Of a stretch of 64,000 nucleotides of DNA, positions 16,266 through 24,094 are shown piece by piece. The notes under the pieces were generated by a model that was not told the DNA's origin, did not search any database, and was given only the letters and a program-made list of their open reading frames with translations. The DNA is taken from contig NZ_JAMHIW010000007.1 in the NCBI RefSeq assembly GCF_023896955.1, positions 62,001-126,000 of the forward strand, read 5' to 3'. Made by a program: the position numbers and the translations under genes. This stretch comes from Micromonospora sp. RHAY321. GTDB taxonomy: Bacteria; Actinomycetota; Actinomycetes; Mycobacteriales; Micromonosporaceae. How positions within the stretch are numbered: the stretch's first letter is position 1; each line of letters opens with the position of its first letter.

Positions 16266-16292
16266 TAAACTGCAAACGTCGTTCGCAGTTTA
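16266..16292. promoter_or_regulatory. 27-bp TetR operator
   Basis: TAAACTGCAAACG (16266-16278) and CGTTCGCAGTTTA (16280-16292) are inverted repeats matching at 12 of 13 positions around one central base. The site lies between the divergent TetR and hydrolase starts. Its AT content is much higher than its surroundings, as expected of overlapping promoters. Confidence 0.8.
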
Positions 16293-16318
16293 TGTCGTCG
16301 CGGAAGGGCGGACCGATC

Positions 16319-17155
16319 ATGGAGCGGATCACGGCACGGGACGGCGCCAGCATCGCGGTGCACTCCACGGGCAGCGGACCCGGCATCGTCGTGGTGCACG
16401 GCGGCGGGGTCACCATCGACGTCTACCGTCGGTTGGCCACGGCCCTCGCCGACCGGTTCACCGTGCACCTCTACAACCGGCGGGGGCGGGCCGACGCCCC
16501 ACCCAGGTCGACGCCCTACACGCTCGACCAGGAGATCGACGACCTGGCCACGGTGCTGGAGCACACCGGCTCCGGCAACGTCATCGGCCACAGCTCCGGC
16601 GGCTTCATCGCGCTCCAAAGCGCGCTCCGGCTGCCAATCGAACGGCTCGCCCTCTATGACGCCGCGATCTCCGTCGACGGCGGCTGGCCGTCCGCGTGGC
16701 TGGAGCCCGCCCGCGAGGCGCTGCGTCGCGGCGACATCGCCCGGGGCCTCGCCGTCACCGCCGCCGGCATCAACCCGCAGATGGCGGCGGTGAGGCTCCC
16801 CCTCGGCGTGCGGGTCGCCATCATCCGCGCGTTCATGCGTACCCCGATCGGGCGCACGATGGGCGAGTTGCTGCCGATGACGCTGGATGAGACCGCTCTG
16901 ATCCTGGCGCACGACGGCCCGGCCAGCCAGTGGGAGGCAGTGACCGCCGAGGTGCTCCTGGCCTGCGGCACCGACGGCCCGCCCTACTACGTCGACGCCA
17001 ACGAGGCGTTGGCCCGCGCGTTGCCCCGAGCCAGGACGGTGACGATCCCCCGCAGCGGGCACGACGCCATCAACCGGGCGTACCCGAGGATGGTCGAGCC
17101 GCTCGTCGACTTCTTCACGGCCCCGGTGACGCCGGAGCGCGCGCCCCGCACCTGA
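16319..17155 (+). CDS. Alpha/beta hydrolase under TetR control
   Basis: A 278-residue hydrolase. IVVVHGGGVTIDVYRRLATA is the oxyanion region, GHSSGG gives the nucleophile Ser at about residue 92, and IPRSGHDAINR near 254 supplies the catalytic His. Fold and length fit soluble esterases and epoxide-hydrolase-like proteins; the substrate is unknown. GGAAGGGCGG precedes ATG 16319 at a good distance, better than the in-frame ATG at 16292, which lies inside the operator. The divergent TetR gene and the operator between them indicate inducible expression. Confidence 0.86.
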   Translation: MERITARDGASIAVHSTGSGPGIVVVHGGGVTIDVYRRLATALADRFTVHLYNRRGRADAPPRSTPYTLDQEIDDLATVLEHTGSGNVIGHSSGGFIALQSALRLPIERLALYDAAISVDGGWPSAWLEPAREALRRGDIARGLAVTAAGINPQMAAVRLPLGVRVAIIRAFMRTPIGRTMGELLPMTLDETALILAHDGPASQWEAVTAEVLLACGTDGPPYYVDANEALARALPRARTVTIPRSGHDAINRAYPRMVEPLVDFFTAPVTPERAPRT

Positions 17156-17309
17156 CGGGCCATCTGGCGCACGGTGCGCGGGGCCGGTCCCGATTATTGA
17201 TCTTGGCTAGGCTGACGGACATGCCCGAACGCCCCGCGCAGCGCCATCACGACGGCCACCGGTGGGCCCGCCCAGCGGCTCCGGAACACACCACCGAGTC
17301 GGTCGGCTG

Positions 17310-17750
17310 GTGAGTGGAGCACCCGCACCTGCCCAGCGCAGTTTCGTGGACCTGCTCTCGTTCCTGAAGCGGAACGCCCCGGACCCGGTGACCCGCCGGA
17401 TCTGCTGGCTGGCCATGCAGGACGAACGCCGGCACGTGGTGTTCGGCATGGCGCACCTGGAGCACCAGGCCACGGTGGACCCGCGGCTGCGCGACCGTCT
17501 GCGCGCCGCCATCCACCGCCGCCACGACGTGCTCATCGACACCGCCGGCCTCAACGCGGACGTCTTCGACGCGCTCGTCGTGCTCGCGGCGGGCGGCTGG
17601 CACCCCGATGACGTGTCCGCCGGCTTCGACCGGGTGCAGGAGCTGCAGCACGCGATGGACCAGGGTCGGCAGCGCCGGCTGGTACGGCTGGGCTTCCGAG
17701 CCGACGAGGCGGCCGCGCTCTCCGCTCTGCACACCCGCAACTTCATGTAG
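17310..17750 (+). pseudogene. C-terminal remnant of a ferritin-like diiron protein
   Basis: From GTG 17310 about 146 residues can be read. FVDLLSFLKRNAPDPVTRRI and MQDERRHVVFGMAHL contain the second ExxH iron-ligand helix of ferritin-like (AurF/diiron oxygenase type) proteins. The helices that should supply the first Glu and ExxH, some 150 or more residues, are absent: upstream is ordinary intergenic sequence after the hydrolase gene. With half the metal site missing it is probably a 5'-truncated relic, although the remaining frame is intact to LHTRNFM at the C-terminus. A 30-codon frame from ATG 17221 overlaps its start by 4 bases and may be chance. Confidence 0.55.
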
Positions 17751-17800
17751 ACCGGCGACACCTCGGCCCGCCGGGATGACCACGGTACCGTTGAACGGTC

Positions 17801-18154
17801 ATGAACAGGGACGACAGCTCGATCCGCGCGGCACTGCTACGGCTACGCGACGAAACCGCGGCTCAGGCGACAGCCCTGGACGGCGATCTGCGGAGCCTCT
17901 TCGAGGCGTCCCGGTCGTCCAACGCCGATGACGAGCACGACCCCGAGGGCAGCACGATCGCGTTCGAGCGGGCACAGCTCACGGCCGTCCTGGACGCGGC
18001 ACGCCGGCGCCTCGCCGAATTGGACGTCGCGTTGCAACGGGTCGATGCCGGCACGTACGGCGTGTGCGAGCGGTGCTCACGGCCGATTCCCGCTGAGCGG
18101 CTGGTCGCCCGCCCCTCCGCCCGTACGTGTGTGGCCTGCGCCGGCCGAAGGTGA
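17801..18154 (+). CDS. DksA/TraR-type C4 zinc-finger protein
   Basis: A 117-residue protein. An N-terminal helical half (IRAALLRLRDETAAQATALD, AQLTAVLDAARRRLAELDVAL) precedes a C4 zinc finger: Cys89, Cys92, Cys110 and Cys113 in GVCERCSRPIPAERL and ARTCVACAG. The acidic DDEHDPEGST between the helices is in the place of the DksA coiled-coil tip. Relatives bind RNA polymerase through the secondary channel and modulate initiation; many actinobacterial versions are uncharacterised. It stands 56 bases before the end of the convergent GTPase gene. Confidence 0.85.
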   Translation: MNRDDSSIRAALLRLRDETAAQATALDGDLRSLFEASRSSNADDEHDPEGSTIAFERAQLTAVLDAARRRLAELDVALQRVDAGTYGVCERCSRPIPAERLVARPSARTCVACAGRR

Positions 18155-18210
18155 CACCGCGTCAGCCGCAGCAGCCACCGGCCGGACCGTCGCCGGGTGC
18201 GGCGTCGACG

Positions 18211-19671
18211 TCACCGACCGCCCGCGGCCAGCTCGGCGAGCATCCCCTCACAGCTGCGGACGACGACCTGCGCTCCGCGCCGCTGAGCCAACGGAAGCAG
18301 GGGATCCTCCGCCCGGTCCCGCCACCGCCACTGCGCATCGGCGGCGACCTCCCAGAGCCGCTGCACCGTCGCCTCGTGCTCGACACCCAGCCGGGCGGCC
18401 AGCCCGACCCCGTCGCCCCCGATCAGCCGCTGCGCCTCGGCGACCAGCTCGGCGTCGAGCCCCAGCCGGGAGTTCCGCAGTGCCACCAGCAGGCGTAGCT
18501 CCCGGAACTCGTGCGCACCGGCGAGGATCTGCTCGATCGCGCCGACCAGCTCGTCGGCGCCACGCGTGGGCTCGGCCCGCAGCAGGGCCTCCACGGCGGC
18601 CAGCGCCGACCGGGCCTTGAGGGTGTCCCGGCGGTCGATGAAGCAGCGCGTCACCGCCTCACGCAGCTCGGTCAGACCGCTGCGCCGGATGAGTTCGGCG
18701 GAGAGCTTCACCCGGCTGTCGAAACCGGAGCGGACCAGGGTGGTCGCCAACCGGATCCCGAAGAGCCCGAACCGATCCAGCAGTTCGGCGCGGACCTCGG
18801 GTTCCAGCCGTACCGGCAGCTCGCCCCGGAGGAAGCGGTCGGCCGAGAGCAGGTGGGCCTCCAACTCCGGTCGGGCCACCCCGGCCAGCATCGCCAGCGC
18901 CGCGAAGTCGGACTCGCCGAGCACCCGGCCCGCCAGGCCGATGGCCCCACTGCACGCCACCACGTTCACGCAGAGCGCACTCACCCGCGGATCCCGGTGG
19001 TGCCGTCGGGCCAGCTGGCGGGCGGTGAGCAGCCCGTCGATGCGGCCGCCGCCGGTCTCGTCCGCCCGGGACAGCACCATGATCACGTTCACCGGGGCGG
19101 CCTGGCCGACGGCACTCTCCCTACTGGACTCCAGCACCCGCAGATCGCTGTCACGGCCGTCGCGGGTCAGGTACAACACCGCGTCCGAGTCCCGCAGCAC
19201 ACGCTCCATGACCGGCGGGTGGCCCTGCTCGCCGGTCTCGGTGACCGCCGGGGTGTCGATCAGCGTGACCTGCCGCAGTGCCCGGGTCGGCCACTGCACC
19301 ACGATGTCGCGCACCTCCCCCGCCCGCCAGCCGAGATCCACCCGCATCCCGGTCGCCGACTTGAGCACCGTCAGCTCCTGCGGAGGCTGACCGGCCGGAT
19401 AGGCGGTGGCGCGGGGCTGGGCGCCGTCCTCGTACCAGGTGAAGACGCCGTCGGCGCCCTCGACCGGCGCGACCTCCTCGCCCATCAGCGCGTTCAGCAC
19501 CGTCGACTTGCCGGAACGCCAGGGGCCGGCGACCGCGATCCGCAGCGGTTGCTCCAGCCGGGCCACCTGGTGCCGCAACTCCCCCAGGGCTCGGGGGTTG
19601 CCCTGGTAGACGTCGATGGCCTGGTGCAGCAACCCCCACGCCGCCTCGTCCAGCCTCATCCCGACGGTCAC
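18211..19671 (-). CDS. Dynamin-like GTPase, IniC-like
   Basis: A 486-residue dynamin-family protein. G1 is AVAGPWRSGKST (P-loop about 49-57). G3 reads LIDTPAVTETGE, with Ala in place of the usual Gly, and G4 is SRAD (201-204). The rest is helical (EVRAELLDRFGLFGIRLATT, ALAAVEALLRAE). Length and its place as last gene of an IniB-IniA-GTPase operon match mycobacterial IniC. Such proteins are membrane-associated and linked to cell-envelope stress. Its GTG start overlaps the stop of the upstream GTPase gene (GTGA); an ATG at 19659 is an alternative. Function is inferred from family and order. Confidence 0.8.
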   Translation of the reverse strand: MTVGMRLDEAAWGLLHQAIDVYQGNPRALGELRHQVARLEQPLRIAVAGPWRSGKSTVLNALMGEEVAPVEGADGVFTWYEDGAQPRATAYPAGQPPQELTVLKSATGMRVDLGWRAGEVRDIVVQWPTRALRQVTLIDTPAVTETGEQGHPPVMERVLRDSDAVLYLTRDGRDSDLRVLESSRESAVGQAAPVNVIMVLSRADETGGGRIDGLLTARQLARRHHRDPRVSALCVNVVACSGAIGLAGRVLGESDFAALAMLAGVARPELEAHLLSADRFLRGELPVRLEPEVRAELLDRFGLFGIRLATTLVRSGFDSRVKLSAELIRRSGLTELREAVTRCFIDRRDTLKARSALAAVEALLRAEPTRGADELVGAIEQILAGAHEFRELRLLVALRNSRLGLDAELVAEAQRLIGGDGVGLAARLGVEHEATVQRLWEVAADAQWRWRDRAEDPLLPLAQRRGAQVVVRSCEGMLAELAAGGR

Positions 19672-21527
19672 GGCCGGGGCTCCAGCAGCACCGGGGCGGA
19701 ACGGGCGCCGCTCAACTGCTGGGCCTGCTCGTAGAGCGCGGCCAACCGGGTCATCTTCAGTCGGATCTCGCGCTGCCGCTGCTCGCGCAGGGCGACATCG
19801 GTGTCGGCCTCCTGCTTCGCGCTACGGAACGACTGGACGATGGCCTCCTGCAACTCCTCGGTCAACCCGGTGAAGTGGTCCCGCAGCATCCGCTGCACCT
19901 GGCGGGTGGCGTCCCGGCAGTCACGGATCATCCGGACGAAGAAGTCGTCGACGTGCCGCTGGATCGCCGTCTTGACCGTCGACTGGCGACGGCGGAGCAA
20001 CTGCTTGCTCTCGTCGCGGATGCTCTTGCCGCCGAAGAGCGCACCGATGCCGACCGAGACCGGGTTGATCATCGGCATTCCGGCCAGCGTCGTCGCCAGA
20101 CCGAACATCAGCATGCCGCCGTACGAGCCCTTCATGCCGGTGAACAGCTTCTGACCGGTGGTGAACCGGTCGATCCTCGGCCGTTCCAACTCTGGTAGCC
20201 GGTCGCCGAAGTCCTCCGGCATCGTCATCGACCAGGGCGGCAGCACGTCGTAGCCGTACCGGGCGAAGTTGGCGGCCACCCGGCGGGCGATCCAGTCGCA
20301 GCGCTGGATCAGCCATTCGTGGTTCGCCTCGGCCGCCTCCACCAGGCTCCGCTCCAGCCAGTCCTGGAAGGTGTCCCAGGCGACCAACGGATCGGCCGTG
20401 TCGAACGCCTCGTCCACCGTGCGCAGGATCTGGCGGGTCCGGTCGCGCAGGTCGTACTCGATGTCGGAGAGCAGGTCCGCCATCTCGTCGTTGAGGGTGT
20501 TCTGCCACCGGGTGGAGCAGCGGCGCAGCTCGTCGACCTCACGCTGGGCCGCGTGCAGCCGGGAGATCGGCCCGGACTGCTCCTCGGCCTCCTGGGTCGC
20601 CAGCTCGGCGCGGAGCGGCGCGGCCAGCTGCTCCACCACCGTCCGGGCCACCCCCTGCACCGAGGCCCTGGCCAGCTGGTCGGACTTGCCGGCCAGGTCC
20701 CGCTGCAACCGGGCGATCAGCGCGGGAAAACCGGACTCGGCGTTGAGGGCGCGGTCGTCGGACGCGGCGGCGCGCAGCCGCAGCGCCGCCGAGACCGGGA
20801 TCAGCGGCACCGGAGCTCCGGCCTCGGCCAGGTGCTGTCGGTTCCGCTCGGCCACCGCACGCCAGTCAGCCACGAGATCGGTCTTGCTCTGCACCACGAC
20901 CACGTTCGGATGCGAGCGCAGGACGTGCAGCAGCATGTTCAGCTCGGTGACCGAGAGTTCCCGGGTGGAGTCGGAGACCAGCAGCACGGTGTCCGCGCGG
21001 GTGGGAGCGGCGATCGGTGCGGCACTGCCGAGCGTGGCGATCTCGTCGGTGCCGGGAGTGTCCACCAGCACCAGTCCGCCACCGAGCAGGGCACGGGGCA
21101 GCCCGATCTCGACGTACGCCGGGCCGCCACCGGGCCGACGCCCGACCGTGCCGGCCACCCCCGCCGCGACCTGGTTGAGCGCCACCGGGGTTCGCTCGAC
21201 GATCGACGCGGGTGCGGCGCCGGTGGGCCGGCCCGGGGCCGGAGGCGGCGCCTGGACAACGGCCGCGCTGGGGGCGGCGGCGTGCTGCACCACCGTCGGC
21301 AGGACGGTGGTGCGGCCGTCGCCGACCGGGCAGGCCGGCGCGTTGATGATCGCGTTGATCAGCTGGCTCTTGCCCTGGTTCGGCTCGCCGATGACCAGGA
21401 CGCGGAGCTTCGGGTCCAGCAGTTGGGCACGCCGCTGCCGCACCGTCTGCAGCAGGTCGCCTCGTCCGTGTGTGGTGCACGTCCGGGCGATTTCGTCCAG
21501 CACGTCCAACCAGATCCCGGCCATCAC
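19668..21527 (-). CDS. Dynamin-like GTPase, IniA-like
   Basis: A 619-residue dynamin-family GTPase. G1 is VIGEPNQGKSQLINAI (about 45-60), G3 is LVDTPGTDE (155-162) and G4 is QSKTD (213-217). A proline-rich insert follows G1 (about 93-108). Near residue 460-490, KGSYGGMLMFGLATTLAGMP then INPVSVGIGALFGGKSI is a hydrophobic hairpin fitting a membrane-insertion paddle, and a long charged helical region follows. IniA of mycobacteria is a membrane-fission dynamin induced by cell-wall inhibitors; position and architecture suggest the same role here. It is preceded by the IniB-like gene and coupled to the second GTPase. Confidence 0.83.
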   Translation of the reverse strand: MMAGIWLDVLDEIARTCTTHGRGDLLQTVRQRRAQLLDPKLRVLVIGEPNQGKSQLINAIINAPACPVGDGRTTVLPTVVQHAAAPSAAVVQAPPPAPGRPTGAAPASIVERTPVALNQVAAGVAGTVGRRPGGGPAYVEIGLPRALLGGGLVLVDTPGTDEIATLGSAAPIAAPTRADTVLLVSDSTRELSVTELNMLLHVLRSHPNVVVVQSKTDLVADWRAVAERNRQHLAEAGAPVPLIPVSAALRLRAAASDDRALNAESGFPALIARLQRDLAGKSDQLARASVQGVARTVVEQLAAPLRAELATQEAEEQSGPISRLHAAQREVDELRRCSTRWQNTLNDEMADLLSDIEYDLRDRTRQILRTVDEAFDTADPLVAWDTFQDWLERSLVEAAEANHEWLIQRCDWIARRVAANFARYGYDVLPPWSMTMPEDFGDRLPELERPRIDRFTTGQKLFTGMKGSYGGMLMFGLATTLAGMPMINPVSVGIGALFGGKSIRDESKQLLRRRQSTVKTAIQRHVDDFFVRMIRDCRDATRQVQRMLRDHFTGLTEELQEAIVQSFRSAKQEADTDVALREQRQREIRLKMTRLAALYEQAQQLSGARSAPVLLEPRP

Positions 21528-21585
21528 CGCACCAAGTGTGCGGATTTCGGCTCAATTATCAAGAGGGACCGGTTGTGGAACCCGA

Positions 21586-21618
21586 GAGGGCCGGATCGCC
21601 CGAGACGATCCGGCCCTC
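21586..21618 (-). terminator. Hairpin between the IniB-like and IniA-like genes
   Basis: A perfect 13-bp stem (GAGGGCCGGATCG, 21586-21598, with 21606-21618) and a 7-base loop lie in the 112-bp gap after the IniB-like stop. There is no T-run. It could act as a partial terminator or as an RNA-stabilising hairpin, giving more IniB than GTPase message. Confidence 0.6.
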
Positions 21619-21639
21619 CGCTCCTACCGGGAATCCCCG

Positions 21640-22530
21640 TCAGAGCAGACCGCCGGTGATGCCCAGCAGTCCGTTGTCGGACGAGGCGTGCCCCCCGTCG
21701 TGCGAGTCGCCGAGCACACCGTCGGTGACCCCACCGGTCACGTCGCCGACGGTGCCGGTGACACCGGGGACGAGCCCGTCCACCTGGTGCGTCACGCCAC
21801 CGACGACGGACGGCACGTCGAGCGGCGGGACCACGCCGCCGACACCGCCACCGTGACCCAGGCCCAGACCGCCCAGGGTGTCGTCGACGCCGAGGGAGCC
21901 GACGACACCGTCGAGCTGACCGGTGGTGCCGGAGATGAGACCACCGGTCAGGTCGCCGCCGAGCAGGCTCGGGTCGCCGGTGCCGAGCACGCCGACCGGG
22001 TTGCCGACCGTGCCGGTGACATCACCGATCACCGGGTCGACGATGCCGTCCACCGGCGCCACCACGTCGGCGTCGAGGGTGTGGGCCACGTCGCTGACGC
22101 CGGTCAGGTCGGTGTCGAGGCCGCTCGGACCGACACCCAGGCCGATCCCGGGCAGCACGGTGACCCCGGCGGCGACGGTCGCCGGGTCGACCGCGATGGC
22201 GCCCAGCACGCCGGCCTTGACGTCCAGGCCGGTGGGAGAGCTGGTGATGCTGATCTGCTGCGCCACGCTCTGCAGCTGACCGACCACGTCGGTGGCGTCG
22301 GTGACCAGCGGGTCGAACCCGAGCTGCCCGACGGGGGCCAGCGGCGCGAGGCCCTGCCCCGGGGCGTAGTCGACCACGAGCGGAACCACGTCCTGCACGT
22401 CGGCGGCGGTGATGTCGGTGAGCCCCGCGGCGTTCAGGGCACCCTCCGGGTCGAGGTCGAACGCCGACCGCGCGTCAGGGTTGGTCAGCAGGTCGAGCAC
22501 GAAGTCGTGAAGGGTCTGGTTCGAGTCCAT
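21640..22530 (-). CDS. IniB-like Gly/Val-rich protein
   Basis: A 296-residue protein. Residues 1-50 (HDFVLDLLTNPDARSAFDLD, then EGALNAAGLTDITAADVQDV) match the N-terminal domain of mycobacterial IniB, LLxNPxxxxxFxxxPxxxLxxAGL. The remainder is low complexity, dominated by G, V, L, D and T (DVTGTVGNPVGVLGTGDP, GHGGGVGGVV), with no signal peptide or clear transmembrane helix. GAGGAGA precedes ATG 22530. It is the first gene of an operon with two dynamin GTPases, the same order as iniB-iniA-iniC. IniB's own function is not known even in mycobacteria, though the operon responds to envelope stress. Confidence 0.75.
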   Translation of the reverse strand: MDSNQTLHDFVLDLLTNPDARSAFDLDPEGALNAAGLTDITAADVQDVVPLVVDYAPGQGLAPLAPVGQLGFDPLVTDATDVVGQLQSVAQQISITSSPTGLDVKAGVLGAIAVDPATVAAGVTVLPGIGLGVGPSGLDTDLTGVSDVAHTLDADVVAPVDGIVDPVIGDVTGTVGNPVGVLGTGDPSLLGGDLTGGLISGTTGQLDGVVGSLGVDDTLGGLGLGHGGGVGGVVPPLDVPSVVGGVTHQVDGLVPGVTGTVGDVTGGVTDGVLGDSHDGGHASSDNGLLGITGGLL

Positions 22531-22638
22531 GTGCCGGTTCTCCTCGGATTGGCGTCGGCGACCGTCGTTCGTCGACAGTGACGTTATTGCGGGGAGCGGC
22601 CGTGGGCATCGGGGCTGCACCCGCATCCGGTGCCGCCG

Positions 22639-22704
22639 CGTTAGGGCCTCCGGGGACCTCCTACGTTAGGGGGACTGGGGGAAACCGTCCCGGTCAGATT
22701 AGGG
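22639..22704. promoter_or_regulatory. Three TTAGGG direct repeats in the ini-like divergent promoter
   Basis: CGTTAGGG (22639-22646), CGTTAGGG (22664-22671) and GATTAGGG (22697-22704) lie in the 298-bp gap between the IniB-like gene and the divergent Hsp70-like gene. Spacings are 25 and 33 bp. Repeated identical octamers between divergent transcription units are candidate activator sites, with the adjacent LuxR-type ATPase as the obvious candidate protein. Confidence 0.45.
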
Positions 22705-22828
22705 TCCCGAGCGGGAGGCGATCTCTGGTACGAACGTAGGAGCCCGCGGGGTTCGCCGGGGGTGGGTCGTCGGGCAGCACCGACGCCATCGCCATCGGCC
22801 AGCCACCTCACGGGGAGAGAAGAGACGG

Positions 22829-24094
22829 ATGCCGTACGTCCTGGGGATAGACATCGGAAACACCAACACGGCCGCCGCCGTCGCACGGCGACAGGGTACG
22901 ACCTGGACGCGCCCCGAGGCGGTGCCGCTGAACGCCGGCACACCCCTCGTACCCTCGGTGTTGTACCTGTCGACGGACGGTTCCCTGCACATCGGCGAGC
23001 CCACGACCGACGACGGCAGCCGCACCACGCGCGACTTCGTCCGCCGCATCGGCGACGACGTGCCGCTGCTGCTCGGCGGCGAGCCGTGCGCACCGCAGAC
23101 GCTCACCGCCGAGCTGGCGACGTGGGTGGTCGAGCGGGTGTACGAGCTGGAGGGCGGCCCGGCCGAGGCGGTCGTGCTCAGCCACCCGGCGAGCTGGCGA
23201 CCGTACCGGCGGGAGTTGCTGCACCGGGCGCTGTTCGACCTCGGCCTGCGCAACGTGACGCTGCTGCCCCACACGGTCACGGTGGCCGAGAGCCACGCGG
23301 CGCACGGGTTCGGGGGCAGCACGGCCGCTGTCTACGCGCTGGGTGGCAACAGCTTCGAGGCGGCGCTGGTGCGGCGCACCCCGCGGGGCACGTACGAGAG
23401 CTTCGGCACCCCCCAGGGCCTCGACCCGATCGGCGGGGCCGACTTCGACGAGGCGCTGGCCGGGCACGTACGAACGGTGCTGGCCCGGGAGCTGGCCACC
23501 ACCGCACGCCGCGACACCAACGCCGCCCTGCGCGGGCTCCTGTCGCAGTGTGACCGGGTCAAGCGTGAGCTGACCGTCGACCTGACGGCCGACGTGGTGC
23601 TGACCCTGCCGACCGGCCCGGCGCGGATTCCGGTGACCCGTGCCCAGTTCGAGGACATGATCCGCCCGACGGTGCAGGCCACCGTCGACCTCCTGCTCCG
23701 GACCGTGCGCGGTGCCGGGCTGAAGCCGGCGCAGCTCGACGGCGTCCTGCTCGCCGGCGGCTCCACCCGCATCCCGCTCGTCACCGAGCTGATCAGCGCG
23801 GCCCTTCCGGTCCCCGTCGAGGTGGAGCCGGATTCGCAGCTGACCGCCGCCACCGGTGCGGCGCGGGCGGCCTGCCAGGTGGTGTCGCCGCGTCCCCGCC
23901 GTCCGGAGCCGGTACGCGAAGCGGCGCCGGTCAGCGGCGCCGGCCGGGCACCCCTTCCGGCGCCGCGCCGCCCCCACCACGACACCACCGTCCCGGGCGA
24001 TCCGCCACCCCGACCCCCGGTCCGGATCCTGCCACTCGACCTGCCGAAGGCGTCCCGCCTGGCGCTGTCTCTCAGCCGGGGACGCGAAGGATGA
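22829..24094 (+). CDS. Hsp70-like actin-fold ATPase without substrate-binding domain
   Basis: A 421-residue protein covering only the Hsp70 nucleotide-binding domain plus a Pro/Arg-rich tail (about 350-421). Phosphate-1 is GIDIGNTNTAAAV (6-18) and the adenosine motif is LLAGGSTRIPLV (307-318). The phosphate-2 motif, DLGGGTFD in DnaK, reads ALGGNSFE (170-177): the catalytic Asp, a Gly and the Thr are changed, so ATP hydrolysis may be weak or absent. GGGGAGAGAAG precedes the ATG. It overlaps the downstream LuxR gene by 4 bases and is divergent from the IniB-like operon. A regulatory partner of the LuxR ATPase is a reasonable guess, not a demonstrated one. Confidence 0.8.
   Translation: MPYVLGIDIGNTNTAAAVARRQGTTWTRPEAVPLNAGTPLVPSVLYLSTDGSLHIGEPTTDDGSRTTRDFVRRIGDDVPLLLGGEPCAPQTLTAELATWVVERVYELEGGPAEAVVLSHPASWRPYRRELLHRALFDLGLRNVTLLPHTVTVAESHAAHGFGGSTAAVYALGGNSFEAALVRRTPRGTYESFGTPQGLDPIGGADFDEALAGHVRTVLARELATTARRDTNAALRGLLSQCDRVKRELTVDLTADVVLTLPTGPARIPVTRAQFEDMIRPTVQATVDLLLRTVRGAGLKPAQLDGVLLAGGSTRIPLVTELISAALPVPVEVEPDSQLTAATGAARAACQVVSPRPRRPEPVREAAPVSGAGRAPLPAPRRPHHDTTVPGDPPPRPPVRILPLDLPKASRLALSLSRGREG

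Noticed and set aside
17221..17313. 30-codon frame overlapping the ferritin-like remnant by 4 bases
   Set aside because: There is no ribosome site or recognisable sequence. The overlap GTGA can arise by chance in this composition.
22639..22704. TTAGGG repeats as telomere-like sequence
   Set aside because: There are only three short copies at irregular spacing inside a promoter. Actinomycete chromosome ends use palindromic hairpins, not TTAGGG arrays.
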